Assembly (NCBI GenBank): GCA_016292575.1
Contig: JAEDIH010000043.1
Span: 1 to 13,460, forward strand
Direction: 5' to 3'
DNA: 13,460 nt
Origin: Clostridiaceae bacterium
GTDB lineage: Bacteria; Bacillota; Clostridia; Oscillospirales; Acutalibacteraceae
The notes below the pieces were generated by a model. The model did no database searches and was not told the DNA's origin. It worked only from the letters and a program-made list of their open reading frames with translations. The first letter of the stretch is position 1, and each line of letters opens with the position of its first letter. Made by a program: the position numbers and the translations under genes. This document shows positions 1-7,379 of the stretch, piece by piece.

Positions 1-11
1 TTTTTTATAAT

Positions 12-36
12 AGCAGAGAAAAGCTGCTTTATTTTT
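12..36 (+). terminator. Possible terminator of a gene lying left of the window
   Basis: A short hairpin (AGCAG at 12-16 pairing with CTGCT at 24-28) is followed by a T-rich run TTATTTTT. It would end a plus-strand transcript coming from before position 1. The stem is only 5 bp, so this is weak. It converges with the minus-strand terminator at 40-73. Confidence 0.35.
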
Positions 37-39
37 AAC

Positions 40-73
40 AAAAAAAGCCGTTGTAACACATGGATACAACGAC
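40..73 (-). terminator. Rho-independent terminator, minus strand
   Basis: Read on the minus strand, a 9-bp stem (65-73 with 47-55, one G:U pair) encloses a 9-base loop and is followed directly by seven T residues (A at 40-46 on the plus strand). This is a convincing intrinsic terminator. It lies beyond the terminator that already follows tRNA-Leu, so it either backs that one up or ends a separate short transcript covering about 74-125. Confidence 0.7.
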
Positions 74-125
74 TAAAGAAATATGTCTCGTTCCCGAAAG
101 TCCCTTGTTCTGTGGGGTTTTAGGC

Positions 126-168
126 AAAAAATCATCCTACCCTAATTGTATCAAAATTAGAGTAGGAT
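126..168 (-). terminator. Terminator of tRNA-Leu
   Basis: On the minus strand, three bases after the CCA end of tRNA-Leu, a 14-bp stem (155-168 with 134-147, single C/A mismatch at 141/161) with a 7-base loop is followed by a T6 run after a 2-base gap (A at 126-131 on the plus strand). The direction and position fit termination of the tRNA-Leu transcript. Read on the plus strand only four T follow it, so it is not a good plus-strand terminator. Confidence 0.75.
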
Positions 169-170
169 TT

Positions 171-257
171 TGGTGCCGGTGACCGGGCTCGAACCGGTAC
201 GGTATTGCTACCGAGGGATTTTAAGTCCCTTGCGTCTGCCAATTCCGCCACACCGGC
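171..257 (-). tRNA. tRNA-Leu(UAA)
   Basis: The minus strand gives an 87-base class II tRNA with CCA encoded in the DNA. The acceptor stem GCCGGTG (251-257) pairs perfectly with CACCGGC, followed by discriminator A and CCA (171-173). The anticodon loop CTTAAAA (219-225) carries anticodon UAA at 221-223 between GGGA and TCCC stem strands. A long variable arm (CTCGGTAGCAATACCGT region) and a GGTTCGAGCC T arm are present. The long variable arm together with UAA identifies leucine, reading UUA. It has its own promoter just upstream and a terminator just downstream, so it is a monocistronic unit divergent from ruvC. Confidence 0.97.
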
Positions 258-267
258 AACAGAGATA

Positions 268-296
268 ATTATACACATTGCAATAACGGTTGTCAA
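268..296 (-). promoter_or_regulatory. Consensus sigma-A promoter of tRNA-Leu
   Basis: On the minus strand TTGACA (291-296) and TATAAT (268-273) are separated by exactly 17 bases: a perfect match to the housekeeping consensus. The predicted start is near 261, only about four bases before the mature tRNA 5' end at 257, so the 5' leader is very short. Such a strong promoter is expected for a stable RNA gene. Confidence 0.9.
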
Positions 297-372
297 GATT
301 TTTCTCATTAGTCCATTGAAAACTTGCTTGCTTTTTCTTGCTTTCCCTCTGCCTCTTTTTTACAAATTATAC

Positions 373-401
373 TTGTTATGATGAATAAGATGTGATATAA
401 T
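373..401 (+). promoter_or_regulatory. Promoter of the ruvC-led gene cluster
   Basis: TTGTTA (373-378) lies 17 bases before a perfect TATAAT (396-401). The -10 is preceded by TGA, giving an extended -10 (TGnTATAAT). The predicted start is near 408, leaving a leader of about 20 bases before ruvC. A second TATAAT at 413-418 has no convincing -35 and sits too close to the start codon to be the main promoter. Confidence 0.7.
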
Positions 402-426
402 CAAACGATAACTATAATGAGGTATT

Positions 427-948
427 ATGTGTATGATCGTTCTCGGAATCGACCCCGGATATGCAATAGTCGGAGTTGGCGTTGTGGAATATAAAAGCTC
501 ACACTTTTCCCTTGTGAGCTACGGCGCAATAACCACCGACGCCGGCGTGCCGTTCAACCGCCGCCTTGAGATAATATACGATGAGCTTACTGAAATAATC
601 GAAAAATATAAGCCCGATGCAATTAGTGTTGAAAAGCTGTTTTATAACAGCAACGCAAAAACGGTTATTGACGTCAGTCAGGCGCGCGGCGTAATCATGC
701 TTGCCGCCCAGAAGACGCATACTCCTGTTTATGAATATACGCCCTTGCAGGTTAAGCAAAGCGTTGTCGGCTACGGCAGAGCCGAAAAAAAGCAGGTTCA
801 GGATATGACAAAACGTATTCTTAAGCTTAATGAAATTCCGAAACCGGACGACGCCGCCGACGCTCTGGCAATGGCTATCTGCCACGCTCATTCCGGAAGC
901 TCAATACTTGACCCGGTTCGTCCGATAAAACTGAGAAAGGGGATTTGA
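427..948 (+). CDS. ruvC: Crossover junction endodeoxyribonuclease RuvC
   Basis: RuvC is the dimeric nuclease that cuts Holliday junctions symmetrically and works with RuvAB in recombination and fork repair. The protein has 173 residues, the family's usual size. The RNase H-like fold is marked by LGIDPG at 6-11 with the first catalytic Asp (D9), SVEK with Glu E69, and DDAADALA at 141-148 supplying D142 and D145, so the acidic tetrad is complete. The start is ambiguous: ATG at 427 lies 4 bases after GAGG (419-422), while ATG at 433 lies 10 bases after it and would give MIVLGIDPG, closer to the usual family N terminus. It is the first gene of the cluster, and ruvA follows at once. Bacilli usually use RecU instead of RuvC, so its presence favours Clostridia (inference). 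Confidence 0.97.
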   Translation: MCMIVLGIDPGYAIVGVGVVEYKSSHFSLVSYGAITTDAGVPFNRRLEIIYDELTEIIEKYKPDAISVEKLFYNSNAKTVIDVSQARGVIMLAAQKTHTPVYEYTPLQVKQSVVGYGRAEKKQVQDMTKRILKLNEIPKPDDAADALAMAICHAHSGSSILDPVRPIKLRKGI

Positions 949-950
949 AA

Positions 951-1556
951 GTGTTTTACAGTGTTACGGGAAAGGTTGTTTTTTTCGATCCTTATTCGGT
1001 TGCCGTTGAGTGCGGCGGCGTTGCTTTCAAATGCCTGACCTCGGCAAATACACTTCGGGATATTGATAAAAATTCCGTTGTTACTCTTTATACTCACCTA
1101 AATGTCAGGGAGGACGCTCTTGACCTTTTCGGCTTTTCAACCGAATATGAGCTTGAGTGGTTTAAGCTTCTAATCGGGGTTACCGGAGTGGGTCCCAAGG
1201 CGGCACTTGCAATCCTTTCCGAGCAGACGCCGGAAAAGCTTGCTTTGTGCATCTCCTCGGGCGATGTCAAAGCAATTACACGCGCGAACGGAGTGGGTCC
1301 GAAAATTGCGCAAAGGGTTATACTTGAACTGAAGGACAAGGCAAAGAGTGCCGTTTCCTCCCCTGCCGACGCCGCGGCGCTTGAAAAAATTTCGGCTGTC
1401 GGCGAAATTCCGGAAACGAGCGAGGCTGTTGCGGCTCTTACCATGCTCGGCTACAGCAAGAGCGAAGCCTCTGTTGCCGTCAGCAAGGTTGATTCTTCGC
1501 TTTCGGTTCAGGATATTATCAAACAGGCGCTAAAAATTCTTTCAAAGAGGGTGTAA
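951..1556 (+). CDS. ruvA: Holliday junction branch migration protein RuvA
   Basis: RuvA binds four-way junctions as a tetramer and loads the RuvB motors. I chose GTG at 951 (MFYSVTGK, 201 residues): AAGGGG at 937-942 lies 8 bases before it. The in-frame TTG at 945 would leave only 2 bases and overlap the ruvC stop. Domain I (OB-fold) covers about 1-62 and includes the acidic pin (REDALDLFGF, E54/D55) that sits at the junction centre in E. coli RuvA. Domain II has two helix-hairpin-helix motifs, GVTGVGPKAAL at 76-86 and GVGPKIAQRV at 114-123. A linker of about 135-155 leads to C-terminal domain III (ALTMLGYSKSEA, from about 160), which contacts RuvB. Length matches the family (E. coli about 203). 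Confidence 0.97.
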   Translation: MFYSVTGKVVFFDPYSVAVECGGVAFKCLTSANTLRDIDKNSVVTLYTHLNVREDALDLFGFSTEYELEWFKLLIGVTGVGPKAALAILSEQTPEKLALCISSGDVKAITRANGVGPKIAQRVILELKDKAKSAVSSPADAAALEKISAVGEIPETSEAVAALTMLGYSKSEASVAVSKVDSSLSVQDIIKQALKILSKRV

Positions 1557-1559
1557 TCA

Positions 1560-2588
1560 ATGCCGGATATGGAATTTGACGACAGATATATAACGCCGGA
1601 ATATACGCCGCTCGATAACGACATCGAGCTTTCGCTGCGTCCGCGCACAATGGAGGATTACATCGGTCAGGAAAAGGTTAAGGAAAACCTTGAAATATAT
1701 ATTCAGGCCGCGCTCAGGCGCAAGGAAAGTCTTGACCACGTTTTGCTTTACGGCCCTCCGGGACTCGGAAAAACCACTCTTGCCGGAATAATTGCCAATG
1801 AGATGGGCGTAAATCTCAGGGTTACCTCAGGACCGGCTATTGAAAAGCAGGGTGACCTTGCGGCTCTGCTCACCAATCTTTCCGAGGGCGATGTGCTTTT
1901 TATTGACGAAATTCATCGCCTCAACCGCAGTGTTGAGGAGGTGCTCTATCCTGCAATGGAGGATAATGCGCTTGACATTATTATCGGAAAAGGCCCGTCC
2001 GCAAGGTCAATAAGACTCGATTTGCCTAAATTTACTCTTGTTGGCGCAACAACAAGAGCAGGTCAGCTCTCCGCTCCGCTGCGCGACCGTTTCGGCGTTG
2101 TTCTTCGCCTAGAGCTTTATTCTCCCGAGGAGCTTTCTCAGATAGTCAGGCGCAGCGCAGGAATACTTTCAATAGATATTGAAGATGACGGAGCGCTTGA
2201 AATTGCGGCGCGCTCAAGAGGTACGCCGAGAATTGCAAACAGGCTTTTGAAGCGCGCGCGTGATTTTGCCGAAATCATGGGCAACGGCGTAATTGACGAG
2301 GAAGCGGCAAACTTTGCCCTTTCAAAAATGGAAATTGACAATCTGGGTCTTGATTCAATAGACAGACTCATTCTATCAACAATGATCCGCAATTATAACG
2401 GAGGTCCTGTCGGACTTGAAACAATAGCCGCTGCAATAGGCGAGGAAGCGGTAACGATTGAAGACGTTTATGAGCCGTATCTTATGCAGATAGGCTTTTT
2501 GAGCAGAACTCCGCGCGGCAGGACGGTTACTCCCGCGGCATATGAGCATCTCGGCATTGCAATGCCGGGTCAACAGCAACTGTTTTAA
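1560..2588 (+). CDS. ruvB: Holliday junction branch migration ATPase RuvB
   Basis: RuvB is the hexameric AAA+ motor that pumps DNA through the RuvA-bound junction. The 342-residue protein is full length. Seen in order: LRPRTMEDYIGQ (26-37), Walker A GPPGLGKTT (65-73), Walker B VLFIDE with D116/E117, sensor 1 GATTRAG (162-168), Arg finger region LRDRFG with R175, sensor 2 GTPRIANRLLKR (221-232), and the C-terminal winged helix with GFLSRTPRGR (312-321) that contacts DNA. GAGGG (1547-1551) at 8 bases supports ATG 1560; an in-frame ATG at 1569 is a less likely alternative. It starts 3 bases after the ruvA stop, so translational coupling is likely. The common neighbours queA and tgt are absent; glmM follows instead. 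Confidence 0.98.
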   Translation: MPDMEFDDRYITPEYTPLDNDIELSLRPRTMEDYIGQEKVKENLEIYIQAALRRKESLDHVLLYGPPGLGKTTLAGIIANEMGVNLRVTSGPAIEKQGDLAALLTNLSEGDVLFIDEIHRLNRSVEEVLYPAMEDNALDIIIGKGPSARSIRLDLPKFTLVGATTRAGQLSAPLRDRFGVVLRLELYSPEELSQIVRRSAGILSIDIEDDGALEIAARSRGTPRIANRLLKRARDFAEIMGNGVIDEEAANFALSKMEIDNLGLDSIDRLILSTMIRNYNGGPVGLETIAAAIGEEAVTIEDVYEPYLMQIGFLSRTPRGRTVTPAAYEHLGIAMPGQQQLF

Positions 2589-2603
2589 TTTTAGGAGGTC
2601 ATT

Positions 2604-3950
2604 ATGGGCAGATTATTCGGAACCGACGGTGCAAGAGGCGTTGCAAACTCGGAAATTTCATGTGAGCTTGCAATGAATATCGGCAAGGCGGCGGCAATGG
2701 TTCTCACCAAAGGCACGCACAAACCGCGTGTACTCATCGGAAAGGATACCAGAATTTCGGGCGATATGCTTGAAGCCGCAATAGCAAGCGGCTTGTGCTC
2801 GGTCGGCGCGGACGTAATGACGCTCGGCGTTGTTCCTACTCCGGCTGTTGCCTATCTTGTCAAGCGCTATAACTATGACGCGGCGGTCATGATATCCGCG
2901 TCGCATAACCCATGCGAATACAACGGAATAAAGATTTTTAAATCTGACGGATATAAGCTTCCCGATGAAATTGAAGAAGAGATTGAAGCAATCATTCTTG
3001 ACGAGGCCGCAAAACCGCCCGTAATGCTCGGAAAGGACGTCGGACGGATATCCGTTTGCGAAAACACCGTCCATGATTATATCGAGCACCTTAAAACGAC
3101 GGTTGACTGCGATTTTTCGGGCATGAAGATTGCTCTTGACTGCGCAAACGGTTCGGCAAGCGTTTCGGCCGAAAAGCTTTTTACCGATCTCGGAGCAAAA
3201 TGCACTGTTCTTTCCTCCCTGCCGGACGGAGTGAATATAAATAAAGACTGCGGCTCAACTCATATTGAAGCACTGCAAAAGGCTGTTGCCGAAAACGGTC
3301 TTCAGGCAGGCTTTGCCTTTGACGGCGACGCCGACAGAATGCTTGCCGTTGACGAAAACGGAGAGGTTGTTGACGGCGATAAAATTATTGCAATCTGCGC
3401 AACATATATGAAAGCGGAAAACAGGCTTAAAAAGGACACGGCGGTCGTTACCGTCATGACCAACATGGGCTTCAATAAGTATTGCGACAAAGCCGGTATA
3501 AACTACGTTGCAACCAAGGTCGGCGACCGTTATGTTCTTGAAAATATGCTTCAGAACGGCTATTCGATTGGCGGAGAGCAGTCCGGTCACGTAATTTTTC
3601 TTGACTATGCAACAACGGGCGACGGTCAGCTTACCGCTCTTCAGGTTCTCAGAATTATGAAAAAAACCGGCAAAAAGCTTTCCGAACTTGCCTCGTGCAT
3701 GACGGTTTATCCGCAGACGATGATTAATGTCCGCGTTTCAAAAATGGGCAAGGCGCGCTTTGCGGACGATGAAGAGGTTGCAAACGCCATTGCTCAGGCA
3801 GAAAAGCAGCTCGGCGACACGGGCAGGGTTCTTGTCCGCGTGTCCGGCACCGAACCGCTTGTCAGAGTAATGCTTGAGGGCGAAAACAAAAAGCAGATTG
3901 ACACTCTTGCCAAAGAGATAGCTCAAGTTATTAAACTGCGGCTGATTTAA
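2604..3950 (+). CDS. glmM: Phosphoglucosamine mutase GlmM
   Basis: GlmM converts glucosamine-6-phosphate to glucosamine-1-phosphate in the cytosolic route to UDP-GlcNAc, feeding peptidoglycan synthesis. The 448-residue protein opens with the characteristic GRLFGTDGARGVAN. The phosphoserine loop SASHNP (98-103) places the catalytic Ser at S100. The Mg-binding loop DGDADR is at 240-245, the sugar-recognition loop GGEQSGH at 323-329, and the phosphate-binding RVSGTEPLVRVM at 412-423. All four domains of the alpha-D-phosphohexomutase family are therefore present; the GGEQSGH loop separates GlmM from phosphoglucomutase/phosphomannomutase relatives. A near-perfect AGGAGGT (2593-2599) lies 4 bases before ATG. 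It follows ruvB by 15 bases. No glmS or glmS ribozyme is in the window. Confidence 0.97.
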   Translation: MGRLFGTDGARGVANSEISCELAMNIGKAAAMVLTKGTHKPRVLIGKDTRISGDMLEAAIASGLCSVGADVMTLGVVPTPAVAYLVKRYNYDAAVMISASHNPCEYNGIKIFKSDGYKLPDEIEEEIEAIILDEAAKPPVMLGKDVGRISVCENTVHDYIEHLKTTVDCDFSGMKIALDCANGSASVSAEKLFTDLGAKCTVLSSLPDGVNINKDCGSTHIEALQKAVAENGLQAGFAFDGDADRMLAVDENGEVVDGDKIIAICATYMKAENRLKKDTAVVTVMTNMGFNKYCDKAGINYVATKVGDRYVLENMLQNGYSIGGEQSGHVIFLDYATTGDGQLTALQVLRIMKKTGKKLSELASCMTVYPQTMINVRVSKMGKARFADDEEVANAIAQAEKQLGDTGRVLVRVSGTEPLVRVMLEGENKKQIDTLAKEIAQVIKLRLI

Positions 3951-3962
3951 AGGAATTAAAAA

Positions 3963-4826
3963 ATGAGAAGTACTTTTGACTGGAAAGATTATGAACTGAT
4001 AGATTGCTCCGACGGGGAACGGCTCGAACGCTGGAATAATATCATTCTTATCCGCCCCGATCCGCAGGTTATCTGGAAAACGCCGAAGAACAATCCGCTC
4101 TGGAAAAAGGCGGACGCGGTCTACCACCGCTCAAAATCGGGCGGCGGAGCGTGGGAGGTTAAAACAAAGCTTCCGCCGTATTGGTCAATAGACTATAAGG
4201 ATCTTACGTTCAACATCAAAACAATGGGCTTTAAGCATACGGGCATCTTTCCCGAGCAGGCGGTCAACTGGGACGAGATAAGAACGCTCATTCGGGAAGC
4301 AGGAAGACCCGTAAAGGTTCTCAATCTTTTTGCCTATACCGGAGGCGCAACCGTTGCCTGCCTGAAGGAGGGCGCAAGCGTTGTTCATGTTGACGCTTCA
4401 AAGGGTATGGTCTCCTGGGCAAAGGAGAACGCAGCTGCAAGCGCTGTTTCCGATAAAAGCGTACGCTGGATTGTTGATGACTGCATCAAATTTGTTCAGC
4501 GCGAAATCCGCCGCGGAAACAGATATGACATTATCATTATGGATCCGCCGTCATACGGCAGAGGTCCGGGCGGAGAGGTCTGGAAGCTTGAGGACGAGGT
4601 GTATAACTTTATTGAGCTTTGCAGCAGGCTGCTTTACTCCGGCTCAATAGCTGTTCTTATAAATTCATACACTACCGGACTTTCGCCGTCTGTAATGCAG
4701 TATATTCTCGGCTCGGTCGTTGTTCCGCGTTTCGGCGGAAAGGTTTCCTCTTCGGAAATCGGACTTCCCGTAACGCAAAGCAAAATGATTCTGCCGTGCG
4801 GCGCTTCCGCTTTTTGGAAAAAATAA
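3963..4826 (+). CDS. Class I SAM-dependent methyltransferase, RlmI/RlmK-like
   Basis: A 287-residue predicted methyltransferase resembling the COG1092 group (RlmI and the RlmK half of RlmKL), which methylate 23S rRNA. An N-terminal beta-rich part (about 1-105, including KADAVYHRSKSGGGAWEV at 49-66) precedes a Rossmann SAM domain: motif I VLNLFAYTGGA (119-129), acidic VHVDASKGMV (141-150, D144 likely contacting SAM), VDDCIKF around 171-177, and motif IV DPPSYGRG (194-201). The N-terminal PUA domain of RlmI is missing. Where m5C enzymes of this group have a Cys-containing segment, this protein reads LINSYTTGLS (232-241), so cytosine-C5 chemistry is doubtful and another base or position is likely (inference). 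AAGGA at 3950-3954 serves ATG 3963. The target cannot be assigned from sequence. Confidence 0.85.
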   Translation: MRSTFDWKDYELIDCSDGERLERWNNIILIRPDPQVIWKTPKNNPLWKKADAVYHRSKSGGGAWEVKTKLPPYWSIDYKDLTFNIKTMGFKHTGIFPEQAVNWDEIRTLIREAGRPVKVLNLFAYTGGATVACLKEGASVVHVDASKGMVSWAKENAAASAVSDKSVRWIVDDCIKFVQREIRRGNRYDIIIMDPPSYGRGPGGEVWKLEDEVYNFIELCSRLLYSGSIAVLINSYTTGLSPSVMQYILGSVVVPRFGGKVSSSEIGLPVTQSKMILPCGASAFWKK

Positions 4827-4842
4827 TTTTGGAGAATTATTA

Positions 4843-5691
4843 ATGTCAGCTTTTATTGAATTTAGGGGCATCACTTTCGGCTATCCGAATGAAGAGGGCG
4901 TTGTTTCCGATAACGTTATCGAAAACTTTGATTTAAAAATTGAAAAGGGCAGCTTTGTTGCCGTTCTCGGTCATAACGGCTGCGGAAAATCTACGGTGGC
5001 AAAGCTCTGCAACGCGATTGAAGTTCCGGTATCGGGTAAGGTTCTGGTTGACGGTCTCGACACTGCCGACGATGAAAAAACGCTTGATATACGCAAAAGA
5101 GTCGGCGTTGTTTTTCAGAATCCCGATAATCAGATTGTTGCAACTATTGTTGAGGACGACGTGGCTTTCGGTCCGGAAAATCTCGGAATTGAGCCAAAAG
5201 AAATCAGACGCCGCGTTGATGAAGCACTCAAAAATGTCGGAATGTATGATTTTCGCTTTTTTGAACCGCACAAGCTTTCCGGCGGACAAAAGCAGCGTGT
5301 TGCCATTGCAGGCATAATTGCAATGAAACCGGACTGCATTGTGCTTGATGAGCCGACGGCTATGCTTGATCCGCGCGGAAGGCATGAGGTTATGAGCACC
5401 GTCAAAAGGCTCAACAAAGAGTTCGGAATAACCGTTGTTTTTATCACGCATTATATGGATGAGGCGGCAAAGGCCGACCGCGTTGTTGTTATGGATAAGG
5501 GAAAGATTGTTCTTGATTCTTCGCCGCGCGAGGTATTTTCTCAGGAAGATAAGCTGAGGAAGATAGGTCTTGATGTTCCGCCGGCAACACATCTTTCAAA
5601 AATTCTTTCAAAAGACGGTGTAAAAATTCCGGACAACGCGCTCGATATGGACGAGCTTTTTGAAAATATCAGGGCAATTTTGGAGGCATAA
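4843..5691 (+). CDS. ecfA1: ECF transporter ATPase EcfA1
   Basis: One of the two ATPases of the energy-coupling factor module, which powers uptake of vitamins or metal ions through exchangeable S components. The 282-residue protein has Walker A GHNGCGKST (43-51), Q-loop FQNPDNQ (91-97, Q92) followed by the ECF-typical VEDDVAFGPENLG (103-115), signature LSGGQ (145-149), Walker B CIVLDEP with D169/E170, and H-loop ITHYMDE (H203). The C-terminal extension after about 230 is normal for EcfA proteins, which dimerise there. GGAG (4831-4834) lies 8 bases before ATG. Its stop TAA shares a base with the ecfA2 ATG (TAATG). The name EcfA1 rather than A2 rests on gene order and the QNPDNQ loop. Confidence 0.95.
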   Translation: MSAFIEFRGITFGYPNEEGVVSDNVIENFDLKIEKGSFVAVLGHNGCGKSTVAKLCNAIEVPVSGKVLVDGLDTADDEKTLDIRKRVGVVFQNPDNQIVATIVEDDVAFGPENLGIEPKEIRRRVDEALKNVGMYDFRFFEPHKLSGGQKQRVAIAGIIAMKPDCIVLDEPTAMLDPRGRHEVMSTVKRLNKEFGITVVFITHYMDEAAKADRVVVMDKGKIVLDSSPREVFSQEDKLRKIGLDVPPATHLSKILSKDGVKIPDNALDMDELFENIRAILEA

Positions 5692-6566
5692 TGGACTCAG
5701 TAGTTCTTGAAACAAAGGATTTGAGCTTTCTTTACTCGAAAGGAACTTCGAGTGAGGTGGCGGCTATCAATAATATTAACATTAAAATCAATAAAGGGGA
5801 GCTTGTCGGCATAATCGGTCACACAGGCTCAGGCAAAAGCACCCTTATTGAGCATTTCAACGCAATTTTGAAGCCGACCGGCGGCAGCGTTTTCCTTGAC
5901 GGAAACGACATCTGGCAGGATAAAAAGAACATTCGCTCGGTTCGTTTCAAGGTGGGCGTGTGCTTTCAGTATCCGGAATATCAGCTTTTTGAGGATAGCG
6001 TTGAAAAGGACGTTGCTTTCGGCCCTAAGAACATGGGACTTTCCAAAGAGGAGATTGATCTGCGTGTCCGCGAGGCCGTGGAATATGTCGGTCTTGATAA
6101 AAGCTATCTTGAAAAATCTCCGTTTGATCTTTCGGGCGGCGAAAAAAGGCGTGTTGCAATCGCGGGTGTAATGGCAATGAAGCCTGAGGTGCTTGTGTTG
6201 GACGAACCCTGCGCAGGGCTCGATCCGATCGGCAGGAAAACCGTCCTTGACCTCATTGTCAGCTATAAAGAGAAAACGAACAGCACCGTTATCGTTGTTT
6301 CCCACAGCATGGAGGATATTGCAAAGATTGCAACAAAAATTCTTGTTATGAACGGGTCGCGCCTTGCATATTACGACACGGTCAGAAATGTTTTTTCTCA
6401 TGTGAGCGAGCTTGTTTCAATGGGACTTGATGTTCCGCAGATTACACAGCTTTTCTTAAAGCTTAAAAATGCCGGCTACGATGTCAGAACGGACATCTAC
6501 ACTGACGACGAGGCAGAAAAAGAGCTTTTGAATCTCCTTAAAAGGAGGGGTAACAATGCTCAGTGA
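5691..6566 (+). CDS. ecfA2: ECF transporter ATPase EcfA2
   Basis: Second ATPase of the ECF module; it pairs with EcfA1 and both couple to EcfT by grooves that take the EcfT coupling helices. The 291-residue protein shows Walker A GHTGSGKST (43-51), Q-loop FQYPEYQLF (92-100, Q93) and VEKDVAFGPKN, signature LSGGE (147-151), Walker B VLVLDEP with D171/E172, and H-loop VSHSMED (H205). The QLF element after the Q-loop is typical of EcfA2. TGGAGG at 5681-5686 lies 4 bases before ATG, a tight spacing, and the one-base overlap with ecfA1 points to coupled translation. It overlaps ecfT by 11 bases. All catalytic residues are intact. Confidence 0.95.
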   Translation: MDSVVLETKDLSFLYSKGTSSEVAAINNINIKINKGELVGIIGHTGSGKSTLIEHFNAILKPTGGSVFLDGNDIWQDKKNIRSVRFKVGVCFQYPEYQLFEDSVEKDVAFGPKNMGLSKEEIDLRVREAVEYVGLDKSYLEKSPFDLSGGEKRRVAIAGVMAMKPEVLVLDEPCAGLDPIGRKTVLDLIVSYKEKTNSTVIVVSHSMEDIAKIATKILVMNGSRLAYYDTVRNVFSHVSELVSMGLDVPQITQLFLKLKNAGYDVRTDIYTDDEAEKELLNLLKRRGNNAQ

Positions 6567-7371
6567 TATTACTATCGGACAGTATTACAAGGGCGATTCC
6601 GTTGTGCATCGCCTTGACGCCCGGATGAAGATTATTCTGACGATACTTTTCATTGTTATAATCTTCCTTTGCAAAAACTTTTTGTCGCTGTCGCTGATGC
6701 TTTTGCTGACCGTAATTTCCGTTCTTCTTTCAAAGGTTCCGTTCAAAATGTTTTTCAAAAGCATTAAGTCGATATTGCCGATAATTCTGTTTACTGTTAT
6801 ACTTAACATTTTTTATATTGACGGCGGAACGACGCTTGTTTCTTTCTGGATAATTACGATAACAACAAAGGGAATATTTACAGCTATATTTATGGCTGTG
6901 CGTATAATATGCCTGATTATGTGCAGCTCGCTTCTGACCTATGCGACCGTTCCCACGGCGCTTACCGACGCCATTGAAAGGCTGCTTTCTCCGCTCGGTC
7001 TGCTCCATATTCCCGTCCATTCGCTTGCTATGATGATGACGCTTGCGCTCAGATTCATTCCCACCCTTATTGAGGAGATTGAGCGCATTATGAACGCCCA
7101 GAAGGCGAGGGGAGCGGACTTTGAAAGCGGAAAATTCATGGATCGCGTTAAAGCTATGATACCGATACTCATACCGCTTTTTGTTTCGGCGTTCAGGCGT
7201 GCGTATGAGCTTTCCTTTGCAATGACCTGCCGCTGTTACCACGGCGGAGAGGGCAGAACGCGCATGAAGCAGATGAAGCTTCATTCCGGAGACTTTGTTT
7301 CGCTCGGCGTTTTTGCTGTTTCGCTTGCCGGGGTTATCGTTCTCAATCATTATTTCGGAAGCTTAATTTGA
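6556..7371 (+). CDS. ecfT: ECF transporter transmembrane component EcfT
   Basis: The membrane scaffold of the ECF module; it links the EcfA1/EcfA2 dimer to S components. The 271-residue protein has hydrophobic segments at about 27-58, 72-87, 96-130, 155-172 (shorter) and 246-264. Two coupling helices carry the family's short motifs: the first has the classic Ala-Arg-Gly (QKARGADF, ARG at 184-186), while the second reads CRC (FAMTCRCYHGG, 225-227), keeping the central Arg. The N-terminal GQYYKGDSVVHRLDARMK is typical of EcfT. A strong GGAGGGG (6544-6550) lies inside the end of ecfA2, 5 bases before ATG. No S-component gene is nearby, as expected for a shared (group II) module. Confidence 0.95.
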   Translation: MLSDITIGQYYKGDSVVHRLDARMKIILTILFIVIIFLCKNFLSLSLMLLLTVISVLLSKVPFKMFFKSIKSILPIILFTVILNIFYIDGGTTLVSFWIITITTKGIFTAIFMAVRIICLIMCSSLLTYATVPTALTDAIERLLSPLGLLHIPVHSLAMMMTLALRFIPTLIEEIERIMNAQKARGADFESGKFMDRVKAMIPILIPLFVSAFRRAYELSFAMTCRCYHGGEGRTRMKQMKLHSGDFVSLGVFAVSLAGVIVLNHYFGSLI

Positions 7372-7379
7372 GGTTATAC

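Noticed and set aside
499..891. Minus-strand open frame of 130 codons inside ruvC
   Set aside because: It lies wholly opposite a full-length, motif-complete ruvC and has no recognisable domain or clear ribosome binding site; it is a shadow frame.
3951..3962. glmS ribozyme or riboswitch after glmM
   Set aside because: Only 12 bases separate glmM from the next gene, and no glmS follows.
4933..5592. Minus-strand open frame of 219 codons opposite ecfA1
   Set aside because: Its composition (Asn/His/Arg/Lys rich, no domain) is that of an antisense reading of an ABC ATPase gene; ecfA1 is complete and better supported.
6730..7350. Minus-strand open frame of 206 codons opposite ecfT
   Set aside because: Highly charged sequence mirrors the hydrophobic EcfT codons on the other strand; no independent coding evidence.
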